DNA of 64,000 nt, from the NCBI RefSeq assembly GCF_964340395.1, contig NC_135567.1, positions 20,895,806 through 20,959,805 on the forward strand, read 5' to 3'. The position numbers were made by a program, and so were the translations under genes. This DNA comes from Glandiceps talaboti. Taxonomy: Eukaryota > Hemichordata > Enteropneusta > Spengelidae. Positions 37,441 to 50,182 of this stretch are shown one piece after another. Positions within the stretch are counted from its first letter, which is position 1, and each line of letters starts with the position of its first letter. The notes under the pieces are model-generated. The model saw nothing but the letters and a program-made list of their open reading frames with translations. It had not been told where the DNA came from and did not search any database.

Positions 37441-37760
37441 TCAAGAAGGTACCCTGATGGTAACAAGAATGAGAGAAATCTGGTGGATTTTATAATTTCA
37501 GACATGTTTTTGCAACTTGGTTTTAGAACCCTGGTAACGGAGAGGAGAGAAGGGAATTTTAGTAACTGAGACGGGAAAACTGTGAACTGAAAGAAGGATA
37601 TCAGAAGAAACTTAGAATTTCCAATATAGTACAGGGTTGTTGGTTTTTTGCTTTTTGTTGTTTGTTTGTTTGTTTGTTTGTTGTTGGTTTTTTTTGGAGG
37701 GGGTTGCTTTAAGGCATTAGAATCCTGGTCACAGAGAGAAGGATAAATCAAGTAAAATTG
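37441..37760. repeat. Relic of the TTAGAACCCTGGTAAC minisatellite
   Basis: CTTGGTTTTAGAACCCTGGT followed by AACGGAGAGG (about 37516), and CATTAGAATCCTGGTCACAG (about 37716), share the core of the 35471 array. A (GTTT)n tract lies between them. Confidence 0.6.
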
Positions 37761-38420
37761 AGTTTTTCTACAAATTCATCTATTATTTTTAGGTCACGAT
37801 GATATCAAAACCACTTAAGTTCAAATCTGCCACTATATGAGCAAGAAACTGACTACATTTGATAAGTTTCAGATCATTCAAACACATAGTACATTCTAGC
37901 CCTATCTCATCTAAACCATCTATATATGGTAGTTAGCCATATCACAACCACTTAACAACTAACTAGGAATCAATTAATCTTCTATATATCTACTGCTAGA
38001 GGCTATCCCAAGTATGATCACTTTACCACATACCCTAGGGACAATGTCCAACTTTTAATGAGTCACTTGAATTTCAAACTATCCGTACACGTAGACCTCA
38101 GCCACAAGAGTCCATTACGTCAATGTGTTGATGTACTCATTTACAATACAATACATCTAACTGGGATCAGACCACTGATAACGATTTCAACTCTCTTCTT
38201 AATGGAGAATCCTGAAATGACCACATAGGTCAAAATTTTTAATAGATCACTTGAAAATAACTATATGTACACAGAGACAAACTGATAAGATTAAGGTTAC
38301 AGCACTTTAAATAACATATCACTTCAGATTTCAATTAAAATGGTAGAAACACTTCGAAATTGAGTCACACATGTCCATTTATGGGCTACATGTACCAATA
38401 TCTAACTAGCCCTATGCTAG
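37761..38420. other. Unannotated DNA
   Basis: No gene or clear array recognised. Confidence 0.5.
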
Positions 38421-38424
38421 CCTA

Positions 38425-38875
38425 GTGTTAACATACATGTACAGTTGGTGGTGATGGTGTTAACCCTTACATTTGCTGACTTACTAACACACTCTGATGA
38501 ACTGGTGAAATTCAAATGTATTAACACCAGCCTTGTATTAGTACTGAGCTATATGAAGCTTTGTGTTGCCATAGAACTGGTGAAGGTACTAACCTTTCCA
38601 GTTGTTAACACATACTGGTGAGGTATTAGTGCCAGCCTAGTGTTAGCACTGAGTTAGTCTGGTGATAACATAGGACTGGTGCAGGCATTAATTAACCCTT
38701 CCAGTTTCTAACACATACTGGTGAGGTGTTAGTGCCAGCCTAGTGTTAGCACTGAACTAGTCTGATGTTAACATAGGACTGGTGTAGGCATTAACCTTTC
38801 CAGTTGGTAACACATACTGGTGAAGTATTAGTGCCAGCCTAGTGTTAGCATTGTAAGCTATCCCATAATACTAAC
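38425..38875. repeat. ~100-bp repeat of GTTAACATAGGACTGGTG type, about four copies
   Basis: Boxes CCTTTCCAGTTGTTAACACA, TACTGGTGAGGTATTAGTGC, CAGCCTAGTGTTAGCACTGA, GCTAGTCTGATGTTAACATA and GGACTGGTGTAGGCATTAA recur. The spacing of the TAGGACTGGT anchor is about 98-103 bp. The same repeat appears at 60118-60420. Confidence 0.88.
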
Positions 38876-39300
38876 CCAGTCAGAATGGATTCTTGAACTG
38901 TACTATATATTGCTATACAGCAAGACCACAGCTGTGTTGATTTCCCTGTTATCAATTTTATGTACATTTACTGTACCGATAGTGCTGGGTCACAGTAAGA
39001 TCACATTGAACTTATATATTTCATGACTTTTGAAAGATTAATAGATGCTAAATGCTAAGTGTTATCAAGATGGCAGATTAATTAATGCCACATGTAAATG
39101 CTAAGTGTTATCAAGATGGCATGCGAAGTATCAGCAATCTAACACAGACACTAAAATTATTGTGTAGCTGGCAATGGAGGTTTATGAAATTACACTCACA
39201 GCAGAGTGGCATTGCTGGTGATAGGCAGTTTTCTTCAAGTGGCCTCACTTTCCACTTCATGAGTGCTTACACTATCTTGATTACAGGGTGGTAACCAAGT
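38876..39300. other. Unannotated DNA with a short duplication
   Basis: AAATGCTAAGTGTTATCAAG followed by ATGGCA occurs at about 39050 and 39097. The open frame starting in the second copy has no recognisable product. Confidence 0.5.
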
Positions 39301-39720
39301 CACTGTTATCACCTACTTGTATAATCTACCGCTGCAACAACAAGTTTTAGTAAATTTTTGCTGACCAATAGCTTCCTTTGCGTATTAGTACAAACGTTTC
39401 AATGTTAGGTTAAAGATATCTGGCTTTCCATAGTGGTATCAGTATGAATGTTACTATGTTAGTTTGCCGATAGCTCATTTTCCATAGTAGTACAAAATGT
39501 ACATGTATCTGTTCCAATCTTAATTAGCTGATAACTTCCATTCCACAGTAGTACCTGTATCACATCTTAGTTGATAACTTCCATTCCACAGTAGTACCTG
39601 TATCACACCTTAGCTGATAGTAGGCTTCCCCTAGTTGTATACATATCACTCTTACATGTGTATACTTCACCGATACTTTGCTTTCCCTAGTAGTATCTGT
39701 ACAATCTTAAAGTACAACAA
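39301..39720. repeat. Degenerate ~50-75-bp tandem repeat
   Basis: GCTGATA-CTTCC, ATTCCACAGTAGTACCTGTA and TCACACCTTAG cycle with divergence. The clearest adjacent pair lies near 39525-39620. Confidence 0.65.
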
Positions 39721-40515
39721 TACTTAGGCGTTCACGTTCATTGACATTGCACTGCATACCTAAGACAGAGAACATCAGCCAACTATATAAACCTAGTCAG
39801 TGAACATGGAAAATGATTCCGAATAAAAACATTAGGGAAATTACAACACTGGTTGAAAAAATCTTCATGATCTATTTAGTACCTAACACGTATAAATATC
39901 CATCAAAAAATTAAAGATTCGATCAAGGAATCAGTGTAATCTACATTTCATCTTAAACGTAAAACTATCACTTTTCATCTTAAACGTAAAAACTATCACT
40001 TGGGATACAGATTAAGACATCATTTAGGATACACAGATTTCTAACATTCATTTACTAATAGCTTTTCCATTTGCTAAAATTGGGTATTTTCCAGGATATT
40101 TTCATTTCCTAGAATTGGGTATTTTCCATGATAAGTCAAGGTTACAATCTATCTATCATCTCATCATAGCCTTGCAAGATAATTAAGTCGTCAATTTAGT
40201 TGTGATTGGCAGTTAGGAAATAACGAGTTTCAAGGGAATTCTGCATATATTGGAATGTACACACGAAACCTTAAGCTGTAATGTTGGCATCTTTTTTGTC
40301 ATAAAAATCAACCAAACGTTACGACAAATGCTCTAACATTCTGTTGCTATCATTCTAACCTTTCTCTGGTTCTGTCTCTTCCAAAATTTTGCTACACATA
40401 ACTTCACCATTTTCTGTCTCTTTGTATTTTATAACTGATTAATGCCTACAGTAGCACTGTTTTAACATCACGGTTATTTTATGTTAACATTAGACTGATC
40501 TGCCTATCACATAGT
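39721..40515. other. Unannotated AT-rich DNA
   Basis: Short duplications only: CTTTTCATCTTAAACGTAAA near 39949/39972, and AGAATTGGGTATTTTCCA near 40076/40114. No gene. Confidence 0.5.
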
Positions 40516-40517
40516 AT

Positions 40518-40684
40518 CAGTCTGCCTACTTGTCTGTCTGTCCATCTGTCTGTCTGTCCATCTGTCTGTCTGTCTGTCCATCTGTCTGTGTGCCTGTCTG
40601 TCTGTCTGTCTGTCTGTCTGTCCATCTGTCTGTCTGTCTGTCTGTCTGTGTGCCTGTCAGTCTGCCTGCTTGTCTGTCTGTCCA

Positions 40685-40741
<57 letters not shown>

Positions 40742-40974
40742 GTGCCTGCCTGCCAGTATCTATCCATCCATCAATCCATCCATCTATTCATTCACGCATA
40801 CATACATACATACATACATACATACATACATACATACATACATACATACATACATACATACATACATACAGACAGACAGACAGACAGACAGACAGAGACA
40901 GACAAACACACAGACAGACACAGACACAGACACACACAGACACAAACACACAAACACACACACAGAGACACACA

Positions 40975-41034
<60 letters not shown>
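40518..41034. repeat. Compound microsatellite (CTGT)n, (ACAT)n, (CAGA)n, (CA)n
   Basis: Four different simple repeats follow each other over about 515 bp, with CCATCTGT variants in the first part. Confidence 0.98.
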
Positions 41035-41035
<1 letters not shown>

Positions 41036-41620
41036 CAATGGCATACCTTTATACACATAACACAATTCATCCAAACCATCTACATCAAATGTATCCTAAA
41101 GTAACTGTTGTTCATTGATGCAATTAATAAACTATATTACATGTCATAATTTGATGAATATTTCATAAATCAATTTATACGACATATTTCCTGCAGGCTG
41201 TTAATATCTCAACATACACTCTCTAATTTAATTAGTTTCTGTAACAAACTTTCACTTACCTTGTCAGACTACTGTCAGCCTATGAAATCTATGATCAACT
41301 ATCTAAGTAATCATTTATTCAAGTTATTCACCTTATGAAGGAGCACAAACTGAGTTTATACACATTTGGGCGTAGTTCTTACTGTGCATATTTAAAAGAT
41401 ACTCACAGAGTTCTACCTACTGAAGTACACTTTACCATCACCTGCAATACTGACTGAACTCAAACCTGGTATTAAGATATAACCGCGAAATCTGTACTAT
41501 GCAGCCAACTGTTCTAACCATGCCACAAGACAATTGTAATGTTATACATGTAGCTAACAAAACACTATAACTGTAAATGTACACAGTACATACATTTGCA
41601 TGTGGACATAGGTACATTTT
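41035..41620. other. Unannotated AT-rich DNA
   Basis: No gene or array recognised. Confidence 0.5.
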
Positions 41621-41621
41621 G

Positions 41622-41736
41622 TATACATACACATACACATACATACATACATACATGTACATACATGTACATACATACATACATACATACATACATACAT
41701 ACATACATACATACATACATACATACATACATACAT

Positions 41737-41775
<39 letters not shown>

Positions 41776-41850
41776 CATACATACATACATACATACATAC
41801 ATACATACATACATAAATGATACACACACACAAACACACACACACACACA

Positions 41851-41904
<54 letters not shown>

Positions 41905-41915
41905 TACACACAAAC
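41622..41915. repeat. (ACAT)n and (CA)n compound microsatellite
   Basis: Long ACAT runs alternate with CA runs; all open frames are artefacts. Confidence 0.98.
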
Positions 41916-42308
41916 CCATACACATACATGCACAATTAGACCTAAGGCTCCATTCATTGCTATTTTTCTTATCCTATACAATTAGTACTACTTCACAATG
42001 AGAAGAGTGACACCCTAAAAAGTTCATTGAAAATACAAGTCATTCTAATTCTACCATCTCCTAGTCAATCTTACAGTTAATAGAAACATTCAAATCATAA
42101 ATGAAAATTTATTACACAATTTATTATCATCACTAAAACCAACGAGAGTCATGGGAATTTTGAACAAATTATCGAAAATTGTCTAAATAATTAATGTTGT
42201 ACGTTTGCTCATAAACATACATAATTGAAATCCTACTTTTATTACTACGTGAATCAAATATATATAAAGTTTGGCAAAGTCTAAACAGGTGAAACATTAC
42301 GAGTTATG
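41916..42308. other. Unannotated AT-rich DNA
   Basis: No gene or array recognised. Confidence 0.5.
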
Positions 42309-42560
42309 CATGCATATATGTATGTATGTATGTGTGTGTGTGTATGTATGTATGTATGTATGCATGTGTGTGTGTATGTGTATGTATGTATGTATGTATG
42401 TATGTATGTATGTATGTATGTATGTATGTATGTATGTGTGCATGTATGTATGTGTGTGTGTATATATGTATATGTGGTTGTGTGCATTTGTATGTATGGA
42501 TGTACGTACGCATGTATGTATGTACATTGTATGTATTCATGTGAGCACGCACGCATGCAC
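42309..42560. repeat. (GTAT)n/(GT)n microsatellite
   Basis: Interrupted GTAT and GTGT units with a decayed right end. Confidence 0.96.
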
Positions 42561-42827
42561 GTAACTCACTACCCTGCATATTATACAAGCAGAAACAATA
42601 CCAACATTCTGTAGATCTCCCAGGCTACAAGAACCCTTGGTCATGGTAAAAGAACTTACTACACCATGCAATTAAGAACAAAAAATACAGAATATATACT
42701 CTGCTCGTTCTATGTCAAGACAATGTGAGTCTACATCACTGGTTCTGCTGTATTTGTAATATCAGTCATAACGTTCAAAATTGCTGTTAATTTCCCTGAT
42801 TTTCTTTCGCTACACCTGGTACTGGTA

Positions 42828-42989
42828 TAATTATGTTATTCTCCAATATTCTCCAATCATTCAGCCAGAAAATACTTGTGACTTAAGGACTGTCACTACT
42901 CGTCTAGTGACTTGTATTGACAAAGACCCCTTAGGTCACTAGTATTTTGTTTGGCTGAAGGAAGAAAAATATTGGGGAATAACATCTAA
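42828..42989. mobile_element. Foldback element, ~60-bp arms
   Basis: The left arm ATGTTATTCTCCAATATTCT, CATTCAGCCAGAAAATACTT, GTGACTTAAGG is the imperfect complement of the right arm ending TTGGCTGAAGGAAGAAAAAT, ATTGGGGAATAACAT. The spacer is about 30 bp. It is non-coding and MITE-like, with no relation seen to the other three foldback families. Confidence 0.85.
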
Positions 42990-43019
42990 TTGTTTAGCTG
43001 GTTGTATTTATAGCTACAT

Positions 43020-43106
43020 TGTATATATATAAATACAAATGTATATAAAGTGTTTTATATATGTGTGTCTATATGCCTATATATTTATATATATATCTAT
43101 CTATGT
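43020..43106. repeat. (TA)n/(TATC)n-rich tract
   Basis: TA-rich low-complexity DNA adjoining the element to its right, as at the first copy near 20.5 kb. Confidence 0.8.
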
Positions 43107-43253
43107 ATAGTGCGATCATCAGACAATGATGATCGCACTATGCGTGAAACTTCGAGTTACAACGAAGAAAGAGTTCCAGAACTATCAAAACTATTGCACT
43201 CTGCCACTGCGGTATAGAGCACTGTCTTAGCAGATTGATACTCACCGAGTTAT
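43107..43253. mobile_element. Second copy of the tRNA-like-head element, single arm
   Basis: In the opposite orientation to 20541-20745: inner hairpin (ATAGTGCGATCATCAGACAA...TGATCGCACTAT), arm (CGAGTTACAACGAAGAAAGA, GTTCCAGAACTATCAAAACTA), then head ending GATACTCACCGAGTTAT. It lacks the outer inverted arm that makes the first copy a foldback. (TA)n lies beside the hairpin. Confidence 0.85.
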
Positions 43254-45468
43254 CTATGTATATATATCCACACACACACACTAAGCAGTTTCATTGAACA
43301 TACAGAATAAACAGTAAAATGTTTCTGGCCAAAAACAGTTTATTCTTAATATGTATTAGGAAAAGTTGAATCAAGGTTTTATGCATGTTTTCACTGAAAG
43401 CAAAAATTTATAAAACTCAGCTTGTGCCACTTTAATATTCAACTTAGTCATTTACTGATGATATTTAGTTAGTTGCCATTAAATACGAGATGTACCGATG
43501 ATATTTAGTTAGTTGTACTTAATGAAATGTGAAATATACCATAAAATATTCACTTCAACGTGAATGGTTGGTAACGGGTCATTTCAAACATCAAACTCAT
43601 CTCACTCGTCAACAAAATTCAATCATAGACTACTGTCCTTACAAAATTAACTTTCATGTTACAAGGACTATATCATTATAAATTAACTGTCACTTCTAAA
43701 TTTAGCAGCTGATTTTTTAATGACATTACTGTGTGTAATGGTATTCACTCTGTAAAATTCCATTTAATTAGTCATTTTCTGCTACGCATAGGTTGGGTTG
43801 AGTCTCTCAAAATTTTCTGTAAATAGCGCCCTCTATAGTTCATTTGTGATGTTGTTTCTCTCAGGGAGTGGAACATGGTGATGATGGTATGTCATAATGT
43901 TATACAGCATTCAAAAATCACTGTTTCACAGAAAATTCAGAAATTAAACTTCAGGAATCCATGATAAAAAGAACTCTCTTCTCTCTTTACAAATATCTTT
44001 CAGAAAATGCCACAAATATGAAAAGGCATGCACAAGTTACATTTTAGCAACAAATTCAAAACTCACAAATTGTTACTACCATTTGAAAGAACTCTCACTT
44101 CCTTTTAGAAATTTCTCATTTTAGCAACAAATTCAAAATCACAATTTGGTTACTCTTGGTTCATAAATTATTCTCTTCCTTTTACAAAGACTGATTAAAC
44201 ATGCCACAAAGTGTCTTCAATTATTTTAGGAATAAAGTCACTTCAGGAAATAACACACACACTCACACTGTTCAGTCAGCTACAAAAAATATACGTTGAA
44301 AATAAACTAATCATGCCCATCTAAGGTCACCATAGTAACAATGAAGTACACATACAATGATACACTGACATACCATTTTTAGTTCTTGTATACATAAGGA
44401 CACCCTTGACATACATATATACCAGTCATTGCCAGTCTTGGCATATATCATGTCATGCTAGTCAGTTTTGAACAAATATGGAAAACTGACATCGTAATTT
44501 TTATCCTAATATTCATACATATCATTTCTTTAAATAAAAATGTTTTCACAAATTAATCTACAAGAGTTATTTCTGTAATTTAAATCTAAAATAAAGTATA
44601 AATATGTAAATAAATTATGACGAAACTAAAATTTCTGACAAAAATTTTGGCCAGAAACCAATTTGTTCTAAACCGTTTCTTAAAGTTTAATGGAGCCTGG
44701 TATGCAAATGAAAATCTTTCTTTATTTGTAAATATGATTTCTTTACACGTTATATATATCAAGTATTTCTAGAATTCCAATCTGAAATGACGGATTACAC
44801 AAATAAAAAAAATAATAACTATTCCTGAAAAAAATTTAGAACTTGCAATGAAGTCAAATATCAAAATCTTGTAGACATTTCTAAATATGATTTCGTTTAT
44901 CTAAAATTCTGACAGAAATTCATTTTTTTTTTTACTTCTGGCATTTTAATCTGGAATCAAGGTAGATTGTGCAAATAAATCTAAAATGAGGATAAATCGT
45001 TATACTAAATTACAAATATGCGTCAATTTCTTGTGATAATTTTTAACAATTTCTTGTGATAAATTTTGGCGGGAAAAGTACTTGACACTGTAGAGGTTAA
45101 ATGCAATGAAGCTTGTAAGTAATAAAACAAGCTAGTATGATTTATTTATTCAATTTACTCAAACTGTAACTAATTATTTTAATGTCACTGCTACAACATG
45201 TCAGAAAGGTTACAATGTGTCAATTTCATATCAGAATGGTTACAATGTGTCAATTTCTAGCAGAGCTGTCGTTTCTTTTTTAAATATTGATTATTTCGAC
45301 TCACTTCATTTTTCTGAATTCTTTTAGTTAATGGAGACATTTTTTTAGCAATATTTTGACATCATTCCATTCATTACCATTATTTCTATAACTGCAGTCT
45401 AGAATAACTTGAATTGTGCACACACAAAACCAGCAGAAGCAAAAATAACTCAGTGGCAAAATGAAATT
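43254..45468. other. AT-rich DNA with decayed repeats, no gene
   Basis: ATGATATTTAGTTAGTTG is duplicated near 43458/43499. TTTTAGCAACAAATTCAAAA recurs near 44043/44112 in a ~70-100-bp degenerate unit. GGTTACAATGTGTCAATTTC is duplicated near 45208/45238. A possible tiny exon near 43862 is discussed among the rejected items. Confidence 0.55.
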
Positions 45469-45471
45469 ATG

Positions 45472-45578
45472 TTGTGTTCTCCCCAAGGCCAATAATTTTA
45501 TACTTTTGTTCAGCGCATTGAGATTGTTTTAATGTAATGCGCTCTATAAGAAATAAATATTATTATTATTATTATTAA
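45472..45578 (+). mobile_element. Retroposon 3' tail with (TTA)n
   Basis: AGCGCATTGAGATTGTTTTA, ATGTAATGCGCTCTATAAG, AAATAAATA then (TTA)n. GCGCATT...AATGCGC can form a stem. This is the characteristic end of CR1/L2-like LINEs and of SINEs sharing their tails. The upstream body is not recognisable. Confidence 0.6.
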
Positions 45579-46640
45579 CCATGTCAAACAACATGCTTGA
45601 AATATAGGAAAACAAAAGAAACCCCATTTACATAACAAAACATTCCATTCATATGTAAATTAACCATGATGATTGTGTATGTTTCTAGGGAAAACACCAT
45701 TCTCCTCTTACCAGGGAAACTACGCAGGATTTTACAATGTACCACATTTCCCTTTTGGGGTTCTGAACTCTTGGCAAGTAATTTCACCATTTCTTCCTTA
45801 CTGGATTTTAAACATTGAATGTACAGGAAAGTGTTAATTCAATGCCCTTCCTAAAATAAGCCAATATGCATAAGTAACATTATTATATATTATTTTTTTT
45901 ATTTTATTTTTTATTTAATAATATTTTTTTTTCATATGTTAGTGTCTAGTTCAGGTAGTTATGTTTTCCATTGGTTTCCATATGGTGTCTGTGTTATTGG
46001 TTTCTTCTCATCAGATGTACAGCCATTTCAGATTGGAAGTCCAGTTATATAGTCTTTTTAAGTTGATATCAGTTTCCGGATTCACTGTTTCTTACGACAC
46101 TTCACAATTTTCACACTTTTATTTCTTGAATACGTAAAAAAAAGTTTAGGGTCTGCATGGTGGGGTCAGGTAACCGGAACAAAACAATTTTTTTCATTAG
46201 GCCTTACCGCTAGTAGAGCTTAGAGATGTCTCACCTTCTCCATTACCAAACTCTCTATATTTCTACATGAATGTTACCAGGAGTACTTGTTCATTCTACT
46301 TGCCTTGGGCTTTCACATATTGATTGTATCACACACACAACAGGTTCTACAGATTGTAAAGTCAATATTTCCAACACTTCAGGTTTTTTAATTAGCTCCC
46401 CAAAGTCCTCTGTCATCAAACATTACATAATGATATATTAATAGATGTCACTCATTTGTCAAGTGGTCTATTGATCTTGTCTGTTTATCTAAGCTACTAT
46501 TCACTTCCTGTCAATAACTCACTTTGTTGTTTTTAACACAGGTGTAACAACATATATACACAGTACTGGTAGTCCATTGGTTGTGTTGTGCCAGTAGCAA
46601 GATTGTCACTATTACATGGACCTAGTATTTGCTGTACTGA
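45579..46640. other. Unannotated DNA with a minisatellite relic
   Basis: 45690-45835 retains boxes GGGTTCTGAACTCTTGGCAA and ATTGAATGTACAGGAAAGTG, distant versions of the TTAGAACCCTGGTAAC family. The rest is T-rich with no gene. Confidence 0.5.
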
Positions 46641-46649
46641 TATTGCTGT

Positions 46650-46904
46650 AGTAGGCAGGCAGACACCGAGGAAGGCAGACACCGAGGCAGGCAGACACCG
46701 AGGCAGGCAGACACCGAGGAAGGCAGGCACCGAGGAAGGCAGACACAGAGGCAGGCAGGCAGACACTGAGGCAGACAGACACCGAGACAGGCAGATAGAC
46801 AAATGATTAGATAAATTGACAGACATACACAATGAGGCAGGCAAGCAGATACATGTTGGCAGAAACACACATTATAAGACAGACAGACACACACACACAC
46901 ACAC

Positions 46905-46975
<71 letters not shown>
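46650..46975. repeat. (GGCAGACACCGAGGAA)n minisatellite then (CAGA)n
   Basis: About nine 12-16-bp units with GCAGACACCGAGG at 46655-46795, followed by CA and CAGA tetranucleotide runs to 46974. Confidence 0.95.
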
Positions 46976-47554
46976 CAAACATTGGTGTCAAATAAACCAA
47001 ATTATCACCAACTACAGTTTTAATCAACTTGATAAAGGATAAAATAATCCCACACTTCTACAGAAATGATAATAAATTCCTTTATGTATGATCTATGACT
47101 GTATCACAAACCAATCAGATTAGTCTGTTATTTATTACAAAACATGTCATATCAACTAACTACTGTTATAACTATCTCTGACAACCATGTACAAACTTGT
47201 AGTCTAAGATACCATGTAATCTTTAAAATAAATATTTTTTTATAATTCACATACAAATGTATAAAGTGTATATTAGTTTGATGTCCCTTGTGTTATCAAT
47301 GTATGGGTATGGTATAAGTTTTGCCAAAGGCAATATTTAAACTATTTATAAATGTGTAACTGTGGTGTACATGTAGGGCGTAGTTTTGCCAATGGCAATA
47401 TTTACACTATTAATATTATCGAGTGTGTAACTGTGGATTGGTATACATGTGTAATTTTAATTATGTTATTTTACTAACAATATTTACTTGAATGGCTTTC
47501 TTAGTCACATTATCACAAAAATTTAACAACCAATATTTGTGTTGTTGAGATGGA
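46976..47554. other. Unannotated DNA with a ~90-bp duplication
   Basis: TAGTTTTGCCAATGGCAATA, TTTACACTATTA and GTGTAACTGTGG near 47382 repeats a diverged copy near 47318. No gene. Confidence 0.5.
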
Positions 47555-47778
47555 CAGATGGATGGAGGGTGGACAGACACAGACAGGGATGAACACAGAC
47601 ATGGACAAACAGACAGACACAGACAGACAGACCCCGACACAGACAGACAAATATAGACACAGACAGAGAAACATAGACACAGACACAGACACCAACAGAC
47701 ACAGACACAGACACAGACACAGACACTGAGACACGCACAGACAGACACATCAACACAACACAACACAACACAACATTG
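47555..47778. repeat. (CAGACA)n-type microsatellite ending in (CAACA)n
   Basis: CAGACA/GACACA hexamer-like units followed by about five CAACA units. Confidence 0.95.
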
Positions 47779-48287
47779 ATGAATGGTTTTCTTGTTCAAA
47801 TTATCAAAACAAATTAACAACTACTATAACATTTGTTGATGCGATGAATGTTCATGTGAGAATACATGTAGACTCAAAATATTCCACAGTTAGAAAGCAA
47901 TATCAAATATTTGATATGTTTTATACATTCTATACATACAAAGTATTTCTGCCCTGGGTATCTGCCAAAATCTATTTCTGCCCTGGGTGGCTGCCAAAAT
48001 CTATATGTATGATTTAAGTCTGCGTAATAAACAAACAGCATATCCAACAAATGATGACACTATACTAATTGCAGTGGTGAACATTTAATACTTTGAATAT
48101 TAATTTATAGTTTATAGGAAATGTTTAAACATCAAAGCCTAAGTACCAGAGTATGCTAACTCATTCACACACATAGGTTTACTAGATACATATGAATATA
48201 AGTGTCTCGCTGGAGAGAATAGTGTTCAATGCTAATATTAGTAGCAGAGAATTATAGATATGTACCGATTTTAACAATCCCAATTTA
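47779..48287. other. Unannotated DNA with a 29-bp duplication
   Basis: TATTTCTGCCCTGGGT, then CTGCCAAAATC, occurs twice at 47943-48002. No gene. Confidence 0.5.
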
Positions 48288-48330
48288 GTTGTCTGATGAT
48301 CGCTGGAAGTGTGAAACTCTGAGTTACGAC
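48288..48330. mobile_element. Fragment of the tRNA-like-head element
   Basis: GTTGTCTGATGATCGC, GTGTGAAACTCTGAGTTACGA matches the hairpin-to-arm junction of the copies at 20541 and 43107. Confidence 0.65.
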
Positions 48331-48640
48331 TATATTACATCCTTATTCTTTTGAATTAAGTCTAGGTTTACTATATATGTATAAAACAATTAAAGTTATG
48401 TACCCTCAACAAATCAAAGTGTAGTCATTTCCTGTAAATAGACAAACAATCTCTGTCGTAATCTGAAACTAAAACATTAAATCTACATTCCTATTCATAA
48501 GTATTGAGTTTCTACTAATCTAGGTCCTGACCTAGCAAATTTGACCTGAATCTGACCTTTGACCTTTGTGTTTGGTGACTCATGCTAGAGGAACACAGGG
48601 TTGTTTTAGGACTATGGCTGCATTTACAGACCCTGGTTAG
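48331..48640. other. Unannotated DNA
   Basis: Nothing recognised beyond a short TTTGACCTGAATCTGACCTT duplication-like string. Confidence 0.5.
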
Positions 48641-48644
48641 TTGT

Positions 48645-49440
48645 ATTTGTTAAGACTTGGGTATGCTAGTCACCAAGAGGAGAAATGTGGTAAAATTGGC
48701 AGAGATTTCCATACTTTGTGGACTGTACCATAATTTTAGAGGGAATGATTTTTACAAAGAGGGGTGGGAGGAGAAGGGGAAATTGGTGTTCCATACCTTC
48801 TATAATAATTTTAGTCAGCAACTCAGCAGGAACTCAGGTATTAATACAGGGTGGGGAAGGTGCTTAAACTAGCATAGATTTGCATACTAAATATACCATA
48901 TTTTTGAAACCCTGATATTACATTTTTTTTTGTAATAGAGGGGTCTATGGTTAACCTAGCATAGATTTGCATACCTTTTATCACAATTAATGGGGGGGGG
49001 GGTTTTAACCTGGCATAAATTTGCATACCTCTTATCATAATTGATGGGGGGGGGGGGGGGGGGGGTTGAATCTGGCATAGATTTGCATACCTCATTATAA
49101 TTGATGGGGATGGGGTTAAACCATTCTGTATACCCTGTATATTACTCAGGTATTAATACATCGACAGGAGCAGGGACGGGATGAACCTGGCAAAGATTTG
49201 CATACCTTGTACTATAATTTTTTGGACCCATGTTATTAATTGAAGGGGAGGGGGAGGGGTACAACTGGCATAGATTTTGATATCTTACAGCTCTTCTAAA
49301 ACGTAGGTGTAAAACCCCATCTGTGTCCAAATGTACACAAATCTGCAGATACTTGCAAAGATATGATAGATTGGGAACCTCAGTGTAATACCTTGGGAAT
49401 TCAGGTAAATTGTATTTTACTTTAACACCACCTGATTCAA
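48645..49440. repeat. Diverged ~65-90-bp repeat with G-runs
   Basis: CTGGCATAGATTTGCATACC, TTATCATAATTGATGG and a poly-G run (up to about 20 G at 49045-49064) recur about eight times. Related in layout to the G-run repeat at 18631-18915. Confidence 0.85.
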
Positions 49441-49975
49441 TGTGATACTATATTACAGAGTCCAGTAGGCCATTTCAGACTTCAAACAGGAAATTGAGAA
49501 TACAGTGCCATTGCTCAAATTGTACCATTTCTGAAGAGTTTTGTCATTTGGCATTATGAAGAAGTGTAAATCAGGGATGTTTTTCATATTGTTCAGACAT
49601 TGAGGAATGCAGCAGTACTCTATGATTAACTAAGTATTAGCTATACCCCCAAGGTACACACAGACAGGAAGTAGAGCGCCACCATGTGGCATATTTTGGA
49701 AAGGCCTATAATTTTGTCATATTCACTCTTGTTACAGTAGATTGAAGAAGACAGCACTCTACATTGTTTTACTTTGGTATTTTATCACCAAATGTTTATT
49801 CCATCATTTCACTCCCCGGCTACCATTTTATGCCGGAAGTCACCGTTAACTGTGTCATCAAATTTATGAATGATAAACCATATGTTGGAAATGAAATAAA
49901 ATTTAATTAGTTTATTCATGGCTTGACATTTTGTGATTGTATTCCTTTAAAGAAATTGTCAAGATCAAAACAAAC
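49441..49975. other. Unannotated DNA
   Basis: No gene or array recognised. Confidence 0.5.
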
Positions 49976-50017
49976 CCCTCTCCCCCCCCCCAACACACAC
50001 ACACATACTTTCATACT

Positions 50018-50182
50018 TTCATACATACATACATACATACATACATACATACATACATACATACATACATACATACATACATACATACATACATACATAC
50101 ATACATACATACATACATACATACATACATACATACATACATACATACATACATACATACATACATACATACATACATACGG
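50018..50182. repeat. (CATA)n microsatellite, ~39 units
   Basis: Nearly pure tetranucleotide run preceded by a short C/CA-rich segment. Confidence 0.98.

Noticed and set aside
43199-43253. Functional tRNA gene
   Set aside because: Only a D-arm to T-arm resemblance; no complete acceptor stem or intact B box, and it lies inside a repeated element.
43840-43900. Possible 22-nt microexon: acceptor TTGTTTCTCTCAG, then a short segment before GTATGTC
   Set aside because: Good-looking splice sites but far too short to identify and no neighbouring exons; likely chance.
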